From: Allomesorhizobium camelthorni
Lineage (GTDB): Bacteria; Pseudomonadota; Alphaproteobacteria; Rhizobiales; Rhizobiaceae
DNA: 64,000 nt
Direction of reading: 5' to 3'
NCBI RefSeq assembly: GCF_011045125.1
Contig: NZ_JAAKZF010000026.1
Location: 1 to 64,000 of the forward strand
The position numbers and the translations under genes are program-made. The notes below the pieces were generated by a model. It saw nothing but the letters and a program-made list of their open reading frames with translations. It made no database searches and was not told where the DNA came from. Below, piece after piece: positions 35,282 through 43,741 of this stretch; the first letter of the stretch is position 1; every line of letters starts with the position of its first letter.

Positions 35282-36184
35282 TTATGCGTTCATGTTTTTC
35301 TTCGCGCGCTGCTCGCGGAAGAAGATGAACAGGCCGGCCGCCACAATGATCGCCGCGCCCGCCAGCATGGCCGGCCGCGGAATGTCGCCGAAGACCAGCC
35401 AGCCAAAAATTACTGCCCACAAGAGCAGTGTGTACTGGAACGGCGCGACGGTGGCGGCATCCGCCAGCTTCAGCGCACGGTTGACGCAGACATGTGCGAT
35501 CATGGCGACGACGCCGAGCAACCCGAGCAGCGCGAAGTCCGGCGCGCTTGGCGTCACCCAGCCGAACGGCGCGGTGGCGAGCCCGAACAAGCCTGCGCCA
35601 ATCGTCTGCCAGAACACCAGCGTCGTGTCCGGCGTGGCGCGCAGCGAGCGGCCCGACAGCATCATGAAGGCGAAGGCGAAGCTGCCGAAGATCGAGATCA
35701 GCGCAGGGGCGGTCAGCGTGGCGGCGGACGGCTCCAGCGCCACGATGACGCCGACGAAGCCGATGAAGATCGCCGTCCAGCGCCGCCAGCCGACATGTTC
35801 GCCAAGCAGGAAGGGCGAAAGCGCGGCGACATAGATCGGCGCCGCCAGCCAGTAGGTCATCACGTCGGCGAGCGGCAGGTAAATCACCGCGAAATAGAAG
35901 CAGTAGACTTCAAGCGAGGACAGGATGACACGCAGCACCTGCATTCGCGGCTGTTCGATGCGGATCAGCGAGCGGACGCCGGCCTTCCAGATGAATGGCG
36001 ACAGGATCAGCAGCGCCGCCGCGCTTCGGATCAAAAGCACCTGGCCGACGCTGTAGGTGGCGACCAGCCATTTGCCCATCACGTCGTTGAGCGAGAACAG
36101 CAAAATGCCGGCGAGCATCACGGCGATGCCGAGCTGCGTCGAGCGGGACGCGCTTGCGTGGGCCGGTAGCGCTTCCGCGGTCAT
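35282..36184 (-). CDS. DMT/EamA-family permease
   Basis: A 300-residue protein with ten hydrophobic helices in two repeats, the EamA pattern (LFSLNDVMGKWLVATYSVGQ, then YLPLADVMTYWLAAPIYVAA). Start 36184. It follows the enolase-superfamily gene by 10 bases in the same direction and is the end of the GntR-TRAP operon. Substrate and direction of transport unknown. Confidence 0.88.
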   Translation of the reverse strand: MTAEALPAHASASRSTQLGIAVMLAGILLFSLNDVMGKWLVATYSVGQVLLIRSAAALLILSPFIWKAGVRSLIRIEQPRMQVLRVILSSLEVYCFYFAVIYLPLADVMTYWLAAPIYVAALSPFLLGEHVGWRRWTAIFIGFVGVIVALEPSAATLTAPALISIFGSFAFAFMMLSGRSLRATPDTTLVFWQTIGAGLFGLATAPFGWVTPSAPDFALLGLLGVVAMIAHVCVNRALKLADAATVAPFQYTLLLWAVIFGWLVFGDIPRPAMLAGAAIIVAAGLFIFFREQRAKKNMNA

Positions 36185-36194
36185 TTTATAGTTC

Positions 36195-37391
36195 TCAGGC
36201 CTTGCTGGTGCGCACGATGGCATCGGCGCGCTCGGTCAGTCCCGGCAGAAGCGTGAGGCCAAGACCCGGCGCGTCGGCGAGGCTGATCTCGCCGTTCTTC
36301 ACGCTTGGCAGTTCCGTCACCAGTTCGGTGTACCAGCCGGTGTAGAAGGCGCGGACGGATTCCTGGATCAGCGCATTGCGGGCGTGCAGCGAGAAATGGC
36401 ACGATGCCATGAACACAACCGGGCCGGTGCAATCGTGCGGGGCAACCGGAATGTGATGGGCTTCGGCCATGCCGGCAATCTTGCGCGCTTCCGACAGGCC
36501 GCCGCACCAGGAAAGGTCGAGCATGGCGACGCCGGCGACGCCGGTCGCGAGATAGTCGCGGAAAGCGTGTGGATAGGCGAGCGTTTCGGAGGCGCAGATC
36601 ATCGCCTTCGAATGTGGCGCATAGGCTTTCAGCGTCTCCAGCGAATCCATCCGCACAGGGTCTTCATGCCAGTAGGTGTCGAAGGGCTGGAGTGCGCGCG
36701 CGATGCGCTGGGCGGCGGGAAGCTGCCACAGCGAATGGAATTCGACCATGATGTCCATGCGGTCGCCGACGGCAGTGCGGATCTTCTCGAACGGCTTCAG
36801 CGCGGTGCGCAGCTCCTCGGCGGAGATGTCGAGGCCGCCGGTGCGTTCGGCAGCGATGTCGAATGGCCAGATCTTCATGCCGGTGATGCCCTGCTCGATC
36901 AGCGAATGGGCGAGCTCGTCGGCGCGGTTCAGGAAGCCGTCGAGGTCCTCATAGGGGCCTTCGGTCGCGCCGACACCCCAGTTCTCCACCGCCTGGGCGC
37001 GGGCATCGCGCACATATTTGTAGCCGGCGCAGGTATTGTAGGTGCGGATCGAATCCCGGCTTTTGCCGCCGAGCGCCACGCTGACCGGAACGCCGAGCGC
37101 CTGCCCGAAAAGATCCCAGAGCGCGATATCGACCGCCGAATTCCCGCGCGTCTCGACGCCCGCGCCGCGCCAGCCGAGATAACCGATCAGGTCGCGGTTG
37201 ATCGCTTCGATCTGCAGCGGGTCGCGGCCGATCAGCTTGGGCGCGACAGTTTCGTGGATATACGCCTCGACGGCGGCAGCTCCCATGAAGGTCTCGCCGA
37301 GCCCGATCAGCCCTTCATCGGTGTGGATGCGGACCCAGATGATGTTGGCGAATTCGCCCAGCCTGACGGTTTCGACGGATGTGATTTTCAT
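36195..37391 (-). CDS. mandelate racemase/muconate lactonizing enzyme family protein
   Basis: A 398-residue enolase-superfamily enzyme. Metal ligands can be placed: Glu in IMVEFHSLW, Glu in HEDPVR, Glu in CASETLAY. Candidate acid/base residues are Lys in MKIWPFD and His in APHDCTGPV. This pattern is that of the mandelate racemase subgroup, whose members include acid-sugar dehydratases (galactonate, glucarate type). The TRAP binding protein next door would import the acid sugar. Exact substrate cannot be read here. Confidence 0.9.
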   Translation of the reverse strand: MKITSVETVRLGEFANIIWVRIHTDEGLIGLGETFMGAAAVEAYIHETVAPKLIGRDPLQIEAINRDLIGYLGWRGAGVETRGNSAVDIALWDLFGQALGVPVSVALGGKSRDSIRTYNTCAGYKYVRDARAQAVENWGVGATEGPYEDLDGFLNRADELAHSLIEQGITGMKIWPFDIAAERTGGLDISAEELRTALKPFEKIRTAVGDRMDIMVEFHSLWQLPAAQRIARALQPFDTYWHEDPVRMDSLETLKAYAPHSKAMICASETLAYPHAFRDYLATGVAGVAMLDLSWCGGLSEARKIAGMAEAHHIPVAPHDCTGPVVFMASCHFSLHARNALIQESVRAFYTGWYTELVTELPSVKNGEISLADAPGLGLTLLPGLTERADAIVRTSKA

Positions 37392-37460
37392 GGAGCAACC
37401 TTGCAGAAAACGGGCGGCGAACTGTGCCGCCGCCCGGAAGTATCAAAATCGCTTAAGCAG

Positions 37461-38471
37461 CTATTCGCCGCGCAGCTTTTTGAGTTCGGCCATCATCTTG
37501 TCGACGACCTCCTGGCCGATCGTGGCGGAGTGCTTTTCGTAGACCGGCTTCACCGCTTCGCGCATCTCGGCCTGAGCCTCCGGCGTAAGTTCGGTCACTT
37601 CCATGCCCGCCGCCTTGACGTTTTCCAGCGACTTGGCGCCGAGGTCGCGGCTGGCCTTGCGCTGCACGTCGCGACCGACGACCGCACACTCCTGCAGGAC
37701 GGCCTGTTCTTCCGGAGAGAGCTGGTCCCAGAGCGGCTTGGAGTAGAGCACCATGAACGGCGTATAGGCATGCCGCGACAGGGTTAGATGGTCTTGAACC
37801 TCGGAGAATTTCGAGGTGTCGATCGTCACCACCGGGTTTTCCTGGCCGTCGATGGCTCCGGTTTCGAGCGCGGTGAACACTTCGCCGAACGCCATCGGCA
37901 CGGCATTGGCGCCGAGGTTCTGGAAGGAATCGAGGAAGATGTTGTTCTGCATCACCCGAACCTTCAGGCCCTTGATGTCATCTACCCCGGCCACGGCGCG
38001 CTGCGAATTGGTGAGATTGCGGAAGCCGTTCTCCCAATAGGCGAGGTTGACGAGGCCGTAGCCCGGCATCTGGTCGGAAATGTACGTGCCGAACTCGCCG
38101 TCGAGGATGGCGTCGGCCTCCTTCTCGTCGTTGAACAGGAAGGGCAGGTCGAACACGCCGAGCGCCGGCGCGATGCCGACCAGCGGCGAGGTCGAGGTGA
38201 TGACCATTTCCTGCGTGCCGGAGCGCAGCGCCTGGGTTGCGTCCAGGTCGCCGCCGAGCGCGCCGCTCCAGAAGGCGGTGAGCTTCATCTTGCCACCGGA
38301 CTTGTCGGCCATGCACTGGGTCATCGCCTTGACGCCGTTGCCGACAGGATGCTCCTCGGCGACGCCATTCGAGACGCGGATGGTGCGCTCCTGGATTTCG
38401 GCGAGCGCCGGTCCGCTGAAAACGCCGGCGCAGAGCGCGAGCGCCAGGCCCTTTAGAATTGTCGATTTCAT
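37461..38471 (-). CDS. dctP: TRAP transporter substrate-binding protein (DctP)
   Basis: A 336-residue periplasmic receptor for a tripartite ATP-independent transporter. Signal peptide MKSTILKGLALALCAGVFSG, then EIQERTIRVSNGVAEEHPVG. The DctP ligand Arg lies in LKVRVMQNN and the PVVTIDTSKF region follows. I start it at 38471, where ggagg is seven bases upstream. It is third in the operon after dctQ and dctM. Confidence 0.93.
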   Translation of the reverse strand: MKSTILKGLALALCAGVFSGPALAEIQERTIRVSNGVAEEHPVGNGVKAMTQCMADKSGGKMKLTAFWSGALGGDLDATQALRSGTQEMVITSTSPLVGIAPALGVFDLPFLFNDEKEADAILDGEFGTYISDQMPGYGLVNLAYWENGFRNLTNSQRAVAGVDDIKGLKVRVMQNNIFLDSFQNLGANAVPMAFGEVFTALETGAIDGQENPVVTIDTSKFSEVQDHLTLSRHAYTPFMVLYSKPLWDQLSPEEQAVLQECAVVGRDVQRKASRDLGAKSLENVKAAGMEVTELTPEAQAEMREAVKPVYEKHSATIGQEVVDKMMAELKKLRGE

Positions 38472-38533
38472 TTTGTTTCCTCCGTTGTTGAACTTGGACT
38501 TCTGCTTCTCGAAACACACGTGCCCTCTCATTC

Positions 38534-39811
38534 CTAGCGAAGCCAGGCGAGCGGTACGAGAACGAGCTCTGGGAACATGACGAGCAGGAATAGCACGACG
38601 GTCTGCGCCAAAAGGAAGGGCCAGACGCCGACGATGACTTGCCCGAGCGGAATACGTGCTACGCCGCTCACCACGTTGAGAACGATGCCGACCGGCGGCG
38701 TGAGCAGGCCGATGCAATTATTCATGACGAACAGGACGCCGAAATAGACCGGATCGATGCCGGCCTCGCGGATGATCGGCATCAGCACCGGCGTCAGGAT
38801 CAGGATGGTCGGCGCCAGGTCGAGCGCGGTGCCGACGACCAGCACCAGCACCATAATGGCCGCGAGCAGCAGCTTCGGCCGGTCTACGAGCGGCTGGATC
38901 ATGCCGCCGATCTCCGCCGGGATGTTGGCCGAGGTGATGAGCCAGGCCGAGACCAGCGCCGCCGCCACCAGGAACATCACGACCGATGTCGTCTTGGCGG
39001 CAGTGAGGAACACGCCGTAGAGGTCGCGGAACTTCAGCTCGCGGTAGATGAACATGCCGACGAAAAGGGCATAGACAGCCGCGACGACCGCCGCCTCGGT
39101 CGGCGTAAAGATGCCGAAGCGGATGCCGCCGAGCACGATCACCGGCATGAACAGCGCCCAGCCGGCGCGCCCCGTCGCTTTCAGTTTCACGGCCATCGGC
39201 TGACGCGGCAGAACCGCCACGCTTTCCTTTTTGGCCAGGAAAAGCCAGGTCAAGACCAGCGACAGCGCCATCATCAAGCCGGGCACGATGCCGCCGATGA
39301 AGAGCTGAGTGATGGAAACGTTGGCCGCTACGCCGAAGATGATGTAGGCGATCGACGGCGGTATGACCGGCGCGATGACGCCGCCCGCAGCCATCAGGCC
39401 GGCAGCGCGCGGCACATTGTAGCCGGCGTCACGCATCATCGGGATCAGGATCGAGGCAAGCGCCGCCGTGTCGGCGGCGGCGGAGCCCGATATGCTGGCC
39501 ATGATGACGGCCGCCACGATCGCCACAATGCCGAGGCCGCCGCGTATATGGCCGACACAGGCGATGGCGAACTCGACGATGCGGCGCGACAGGCCGCCGG
39601 CGTTCATGATCTCGCCGGCGAGTAGAAAGAACGGAATAGCGAGCAGCGTGAACGTGTCGGCGCCGGAAATCATGCGCTGCGAGACGATCTGCGTATCGAA
39701 GATACCGCCATAGGTCATCAGCGCGATGCCGCAGAAGATCAGTGCGAAGGCGACCGGCACGCCGATCGCCATGGACCCGAGCAGGGAAACCAGGAAAACG
39801 ACGATGGTCAT
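38534..39811 (-). CDS. dctM: TRAP transporter large permease (DctM)
   Basis: A 425-residue permease with about 12 helices and the family's blocks: the opening MTIVVFLVSLLGSMAIGVPV, then SGSAAADTAALASILIPMMR and GLLTPPVGIVLNVVSGVA. It overlaps dctQ by 4 bases. With DctQ it forms the sodium-driven membrane complex for the DctP ligand. Confidence 0.94.
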   Translation of the reverse strand: MTIVVFLVSLLGSMAIGVPVAFALIFCGIALMTYGGIFDTQIVSQRMISGADTFTLLAIPFFLLAGEIMNAGGLSRRIVEFAIACVGHIRGGLGIVAIVAAVIMASISGSAAADTAALASILIPMMRDAGYNVPRAAGLMAAGGVIAPVIPPSIAYIIFGVAANVSITQLFIGGIVPGLMMALSLVLTWLFLAKKESVAVLPRQPMAVKLKATGRAGWALFMPVIVLGGIRFGIFTPTEAAVVAAVYALFVGMFIYRELKFRDLYGVFLTAAKTTSVVMFLVAAALVSAWLITSANIPAEIGGMIQPLVDRPKLLLAAIMVLVLVVGTALDLAPTILILTPVLMPIIREAGIDPVYFGVLFVMNNCIGLLTPPVGIVLNVVSGVARIPLGQVIVGVWPFLLAQTVVLFLLVMFPELVLVPLAWLR

Positions 39812-40344
39812 TCGGCGCGCTCCCGGATGGCGGCTGCTTCGGCGCCCTCGCCGGCGAAGGCGTTTATCTCATCCTCCGTGATCCGGCCGGTGATCGTTCG
39901 GAGGAGCCGGATGATGACGAGCCCGCCAATGCCGACCGCGGTGAAGAAGCCGATTCCGTAGATCCAGTTCATCGAAATGCCGACGACGGGTGCCGTCATT
40001 GAGGCGTTGATGGGATACTGCTTCCAGGTGCCCCAGAAGAACGCCGCCATGCAAAGCAGGATAATGAGGTCGCTCAGCACCATGCAGATGAGCCGGCCAT
40101 TGCGGCCGAAGCGCTGGACCAGGGACTCGACCCCTAGATGCGCGTTTTCGCGGAAGGTCACGACCGCGCCGATGAAGGTCAGCCAGACGAAGAAATAGCG
40201 GGACATTTCCTCGGAAACGAGGATGCCCGAGTTGAAGCCGTAGCGCAGCACGACATTGCCGAAGACCATGATCGCCATACCCGCGAGCAGGATGACGAGC
40301 AAGACCTCAAGCCCGCGGGCCAGCCAGTCGATCCCTTTCAGCAT
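39808..40344 (-). CDS. dctQ: TRAP transporter small permease (DctQ)
   Basis: A 178-residue small permease with four helices (VLLVILLAGMAIMVFGNVVL ... RYFFVWLTFIGAVVTFRENA). Its 5' end overlaps the gntR gene by 38 bases and its 3' end overlaps dctM by 4, so the whole set is one transcript. Confidence 0.92.
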   Translation of the reverse strand: MLKGIDWLARGLEVLLVILLAGMAIMVFGNVVLRYGFNSGILVSEEMSRYFFVWLTFIGAVVTFRENAHLGVESLVQRFGRNGRLICMVLSDLIILLCMAAFFWGTWKQYPINASMTAPVVGISMNWIYGIGFFTAVGIGGLVIIRLLRTITGRITEDEINAFAGEGAEAAAIRERAE

Positions 40345-41053
40345 TCGTTCCTCCCGTTGAAAGTGGCAGCACCTGGAAAATATCCTCGCGCGCTGCTTCG
40401 ATTAGTGTAGTGAGCGCCGCCCTGGCGGCCTCCGGATCGCGGCCAATGATAGCGTCCGCAACGGCCCTGTGCATGGGCAGCGAAGCCCGCGCGCTATCCA
40501 TGCTGATGACCGACAGGCTGAACGAAACGCGCAGCGTGTTCGCCATCAGCGGCGCCAACTGGCGCAGGAACTGATTGCCGGAGCCGAGAAAGATCGTTTC
40601 GTGGAACGCCAGATCGGCCTGATGGTAGTCGCCGTCGCCGTCCACCGCGGCCGCCATTCGGCGGAAGTATAGATCCAGTCTCTCCCCCGGAAATTCCGGA
40701 TTGGCGGCGGCAAGTCCGGCCGCGTAGGGCTCGATGCCGAGCCTGAAATGGATCAGATCCTCTATGAATTCCCGCGTCAGGCCGCTCGACAGCCGCCATG
40801 AAACCACCTGCGGGTCGAACAGGCTCCAGGAATCGACCGGCTGGACCTGGGTGCCGTGACGCCGGCGCACATTGACCATGCCCTTAGCGACCAGCGTGCG
40901 CATCGCTTCGCGCACGACCGTGCGGCTGACCCCGAGCTCGTCGCCAATCTCGTCTTCGGTGGGCAGCACGGCGTCGGCGGCGAACCGCCCTCCGACGATC
41001 CAGCCGGCAATTACGTCGACCGCATCCTGGTGCCGGGTCCGCAAAATCGCCAT
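40307..41053 (-). CDS. FadR-type GntR transcriptional regulator
   Basis: About 248 residues starting at ATG 41053 (MAILRTRHQDAVDVIAGWIV); ATGs at 41062 and 41065 are alternatives. The winged helix carries LPTEDEIGDELGVSRTVVRE, and the FCD domain has HQADLAFHETIFLGSGN with metal-type residues. It leads the TRAP-enolase operon and overlaps dctQ, so it likely represses its own operon until an acid sugar (or its dehydration product) binds. The palindrome at 41061-41074 covers the two upstream ATGs, which favours the shorter start. Confidence 0.9.
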   Translation of the reverse strand: MAILRTRHQDAVDVIAGWIVGGRFAADAVLPTEDEIGDELGVSRTVVREAMRTLVAKGMVNVRRRHGTQVQPVDSWSLFDPQVVSWRLSSGLTREFIEDLIHFRLGIEPYAAGLAAANPEFPGERLDLYFRRMAAAVDGDGDYHQADLAFHETIFLGSGNQFLRQLAPLMANTLRVSFSLSVISMDSARASLPMHRAVADAIIGRDPEAARAALTTLIEAAREDIFQVLPLSTGGTNAERDRLAGPRA

Positions 41054-41060
41054 CAGAAAC

Positions 41061-41074
41061 ATCATACGTATGAT
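41061..41074. promoter_or_regulatory. perfect 14-bp palindrome, GntR operator candidate
   Basis: ATCATAC-GTATGAT lies just upstream of the gntR coding start (41053). FadR-subfamily GntR proteins bind short perfect dyads of this size. Its overlap with the first possible start codons suggests tight autorepression. Confidence 0.65.
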
Positions 41075-41170
41075 TAATGACGCGGCAAGCGCCTAATTCG
41101 CAGTCACCAGAAATTTTATCAGAGGAGTTCCGCGCCTGAACGGGTGAGCCGCAAACCGCTGACGCGCCGC

Positions 41171-41944
41171 CTACTGGACGATGAAAAAGTCTTCAATCTT
41201 GAGCGCAGCGGCGAGCAGATGCGGCAGGATTTCGCGCTTCATCTCGGCGGTCGTGAACCGCGACGATTGCGTCGACACGTTGATGGCAGCGACGATCTTG
41301 CGGGAGCGGTCGCGGATCGGCACCGCGATCGAGCGCAGCCCGATCTCCAGTTCCTCGTCGACGATCGCGAAGCCGGCTTGCGCGGCCTTGGTGATCTCGG
41401 CGGCCAGGGCAGTGCGGTCGGTGATGCTCTTGGGAGTGTTGCGCTCGATTTTCGCGCTCTCCAGAAGTTCCCGCAATTGCGGCGCAGGCAGGTCCGACAG
41501 AAGTACGCGTCCCATCGAGGTGCACCAGGCTGGGAGCCGGGTCCCGACATGCAGCGCGACGCTCAATATGTGCCGGCCTGGGACGCGCGCGACATAGACC
41601 ACGTCCTCGCCGGACAGCACCGCCGCCGAACTCGATTCGTTAAGCCGTAACGCCACTTCGCGCATGAAGGGCTCGGCGTAAGACCAGAGCGACGCGCCCT
41701 GCAGCCAGGTGCGCGCCACCGAGAGCAGCCGGGGCGAAAGGCTGAAGCGGCGGCCGGTCTGGATTGCGTATTCGGCGGCGACCAGGGTCAGCAGGAAACG
41801 GCGTGCGCCGGCGCGCGTCAATTCCGCCTTGTCGGCCATTTCGGTGAGCGTCAAGCCGCCGGGATGGGCGGCCAGGATCTCCATCACGGCAAGGCCGCGC
41901 TGGAGCGAGCCGACATTGTCGCGTGGCAGCGGCGCCTCGGCCAT
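41171..41944 (-). CDS. pcaR: IclR-family regulator of 3-oxoadipate genes (PcaR-like)
   Basis: A 257-residue IclR regulator starting MAEAPLPRDNVGSLQRGLAV. The winged helix has TEMADKAELTRAGARRFLLT, and the effector domain ends with VPIRDRSRKIVAAINVSTQ. It has the PcaR/PcaU/PobR look and is divergent from pcaIJF, an arrangement known in rhizobia, where PcaR activates pcaIJF in response to 3-oxoadipate. Dyads in the 121-base promoter region support binding there. The start at 41944 is the last plausible ATG before the family N-terminus. Confidence 0.85.
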   Translation of the reverse strand: MAEAPLPRDNVGSLQRGLAVMEILAAHPGGLTLTEMADKAELTRAGARRFLLTLVAAEYAIQTGRRFSLSPRLLSVARTWLQGASLWSYAEPFMREVALRLNESSSAAVLSGEDVVYVARVPGRHILSVALHVGTRLPAWCTSMGRVLLSDLPAPQLRELLESAKIERNTPKSITDRTALAAEITKAAQAGFAIVDEELEIGLRSIAVPIRDRSRKIVAAINVSTQSSRFTTAEMKREILPHLLAAALKIEDFFIVQ

Positions 41945-42015
41945 ATAGTCCTCCCCGATCAAAATCCGCGCGTCCGCTGCAGGCAGCTTGACACCGGTGC
42001 AAATATCCTTCAAAA

Positions 42016-42050
42016 GTATTGCATACAAAACAAATGTTCGCAATACGAAC
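42016..42050. promoter_or_regulatory. nested dyads in the pcaR-pcaI promoter
   Basis: GTTCG-CAATA-CGAAC (42036-42050) is a perfect inverted repeat, and GTAT-TGC-ATAC (42016-42026) is another. GTATTGC at 42016-42022 is repeated inverted as GCAATAC at 42040-42046. The GTTCG-type half-site resembles IclR-family boxes of aromatic-acid genes (PcaR/PobR). The 3' dyad ends 15 bases before the pcaI start. Confidence 0.65.
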
Positions 42051-42065
42051 TGGGAGGAGATGCGA

Positions 42066-42941
42066 ATGGCGAAGTTCCTGCCGCTTGCACAGGCGGTCGC
42101 CGAAAACCTGCGCGACGGTGACAAGGTCGCCTTCGAAGGCTTTACACATCTGATCCCGACCGCTGCGGCGCATGAGGCGATCCGCCAGGGATTCAGAAAT
42201 CTCACCCTGATCCGCATGACCCCCGATCTGATCTACGATCAGATGATCGGCATGGGCATGGCGCAAAAGCTGGTCTTCTCCTATGCCGGCAATCCGGGCG
42301 TCGGTCTCCTGCGCCGGGTGCGCGATGCGGTCGAGAACGGCTTCCCGAACGCGCTAGAGATCGAGGAGCATGGCCACGCCGCCATGGCCAATGCCTATGA
42401 GGCGGGCGCGGCCGGACTGCCCTGCGCCGTCTTCCGCGGCTATCGCGGCGCCGACCTGGCGAGGGTCAATCCGAACATCAAGCCGATTACCTGTCCGTTC
42501 ACCGGCGAACAGCTCGCAGCCGTCCCCGCGGTTCGTCCCGACGTGACCTTCATCCACGCACAGAAGGCTAACCGGCGCGGCGACGTGCTCGTTGAGGGCA
42601 TAATCGGCATCCAGAAGGAAGCAGTGCTTGCGGCTAAACGTTCGGTGGTCACGGTCGAGGAGGTAGTCGAGGACTTCGGCGGCCTGCATCCCAATCTGAC
42701 AATCCTGCCGCGCTGGACGATCTCGGCCATTTCCGTGGTGCCTGGCGGCTCGCATCCGTCCTACGCGCACGGCTACTACGCCCGCGACAACGCGGCCTAT
42801 CTCGAATGGGACGAGATCGCCGCGGACCGCGACCGCTTCAGCGCCTGGATGGAGGAGAACGTGATGCGGGCCAAGCCGGAGGATTTCGCTGCGCGGGTGG
42901 AAGGCCTCAGGGCCGGCGCAAGTCTCAGGAGCGTGGCATGA
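42066..42941 (+). CDS. pcaI: 3-oxoadipate CoA-transferase subunit A
   Basis: A 291-residue subunit of the CoA-transferase that turns 3-oxoadipate plus succinyl-CoA into 3-oxoadipyl-CoA. It starts MAKFLPLAQAVAENLRDGDK at ATG 42066, because gggaggag lies six bases before. The glycine-rich motif FEGFTHLIPTAAAHEAIR is visible and length fits the CatI/GctA-type branch. It is followed by the B subunit with a 4-base overlap. Confidence 0.9.
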   Translation: MAKFLPLAQAVAENLRDGDKVAFEGFTHLIPTAAAHEAIRQGFRNLTLIRMTPDLIYDQMIGMGMAQKLVFSYAGNPGVGLLRRVRDAVENGFPNALEIEEHGHAAMANAYEAGAAGLPCAVFRGYRGADLARVNPNIKPITCPFTGEQLAAVPAVRPDVTFIHAQKANRRGDVLVEGIIGIQKEAVLAAKRSVVTVEEVVEDFGGLHPNLTILPRWTISAISVVPGGSHPSYAHGYYARDNAAYLEWDEIAADRDRFSAWMEENVMRAKPEDFAARVEGLRAGASLRSVA

Positions 42942-43741
42942 CCAGCTTCACGCCTAACGAGATGATGACCATCGCGGCGTCGCGCGCACTGAAGAACGAC
43001 GATGTCTGCTTCGTCGGCATCGGCGCCCCCTCGGCGGCATGCAATGTAGCGCGGCTGACGCATGCGCCCGACATCACCCTGATTTACGAGAGCGGCACGA
43101 TCGGAACCGCGCCGGACGTGTTGCCGCTGTCGATCGGCGACGGCGAACTCTGCGATACGGCGGTAACCACGGTCTCGGTGCCGGAAATGTTCCGCTACTG
43201 GCTGCAAGGCGGCCGCATCTCGATCGGCTTCCTGGGCGCAGCCCAACTCGACAAGTTTGGCAACATCAACACCACCGTGATCGGCGACTACGCGCATCCG
43301 AAGACGCGTCTGCCGGGTGGCGGCGGCGCGCCCGAGATCGCGACCTCGTCGCGCGAAGTCTACATCACCATGGCGCAGAGCAAGCGCGGCATGGTGGAGA
43401 AGATCGACTTCTACACTTCCTTCGGCCATGGCGACGGCGGCGATCACCGCAAGCGCCTGGGTATCGACACGGCGGGGCCGACTCTGCTTATCACCGACCT
43501 CGCCATCTGGAAGCCCGATCCCGAAACGAAGGAGTTCACAGTCGTGTCGTTGCACCCGGGGGCCACCCGTGAAATGGTCCAGGAGACCTGCGGCTGGACA
43601 GTGAAATTCTCTCCGGCGCTCGAAGAGACGCCGGCCCCAAGCGAACTGGAACTGGCCACCCTGCGCAATCTCAAGGTGCGCACCGACGCCGCCCACAAGC
43701 GCGGTGCGGCCGCAGCCAAGAGAGGGTCGAAGGATGGCTGA
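42938..43741 (+). CDS. pcaJ: 3-oxoadipate CoA-transferase subunit B
   Basis: A 267-residue partner subunit starting MTSFTPNEMMTIAASRALKN. The catalytic Glu is expected in IYESGTIGTAPD, the class I CoA-transferase motif, and later motifs RLPGGGGAPEIATSSREV and HPGATREMVQETCGW are typical. It overlaps pcaI by 4 bases and pcaF by 8. Confidence 0.9.
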   Translation: MTSFTPNEMMTIAASRALKNDDVCFVGIGAPSAACNVARLTHAPDITLIYESGTIGTAPDVLPLSIGDGELCDTAVTTVSVPEMFRYWLQGGRISIGFLGAAQLDKFGNINTTVIGDYAHPKTRLPGGGGAPEIATSSREVYITMAQSKRGMVEKIDFYTSFGHGDGGDHRKRLGIDTAGPTLLITDLAIWKPDPETKEFTVVSLHPGATREMVQETCGWTVKFSPALEETPAPSELELATLRNLKVRTDAAHKRGAAAAKRGSKDG

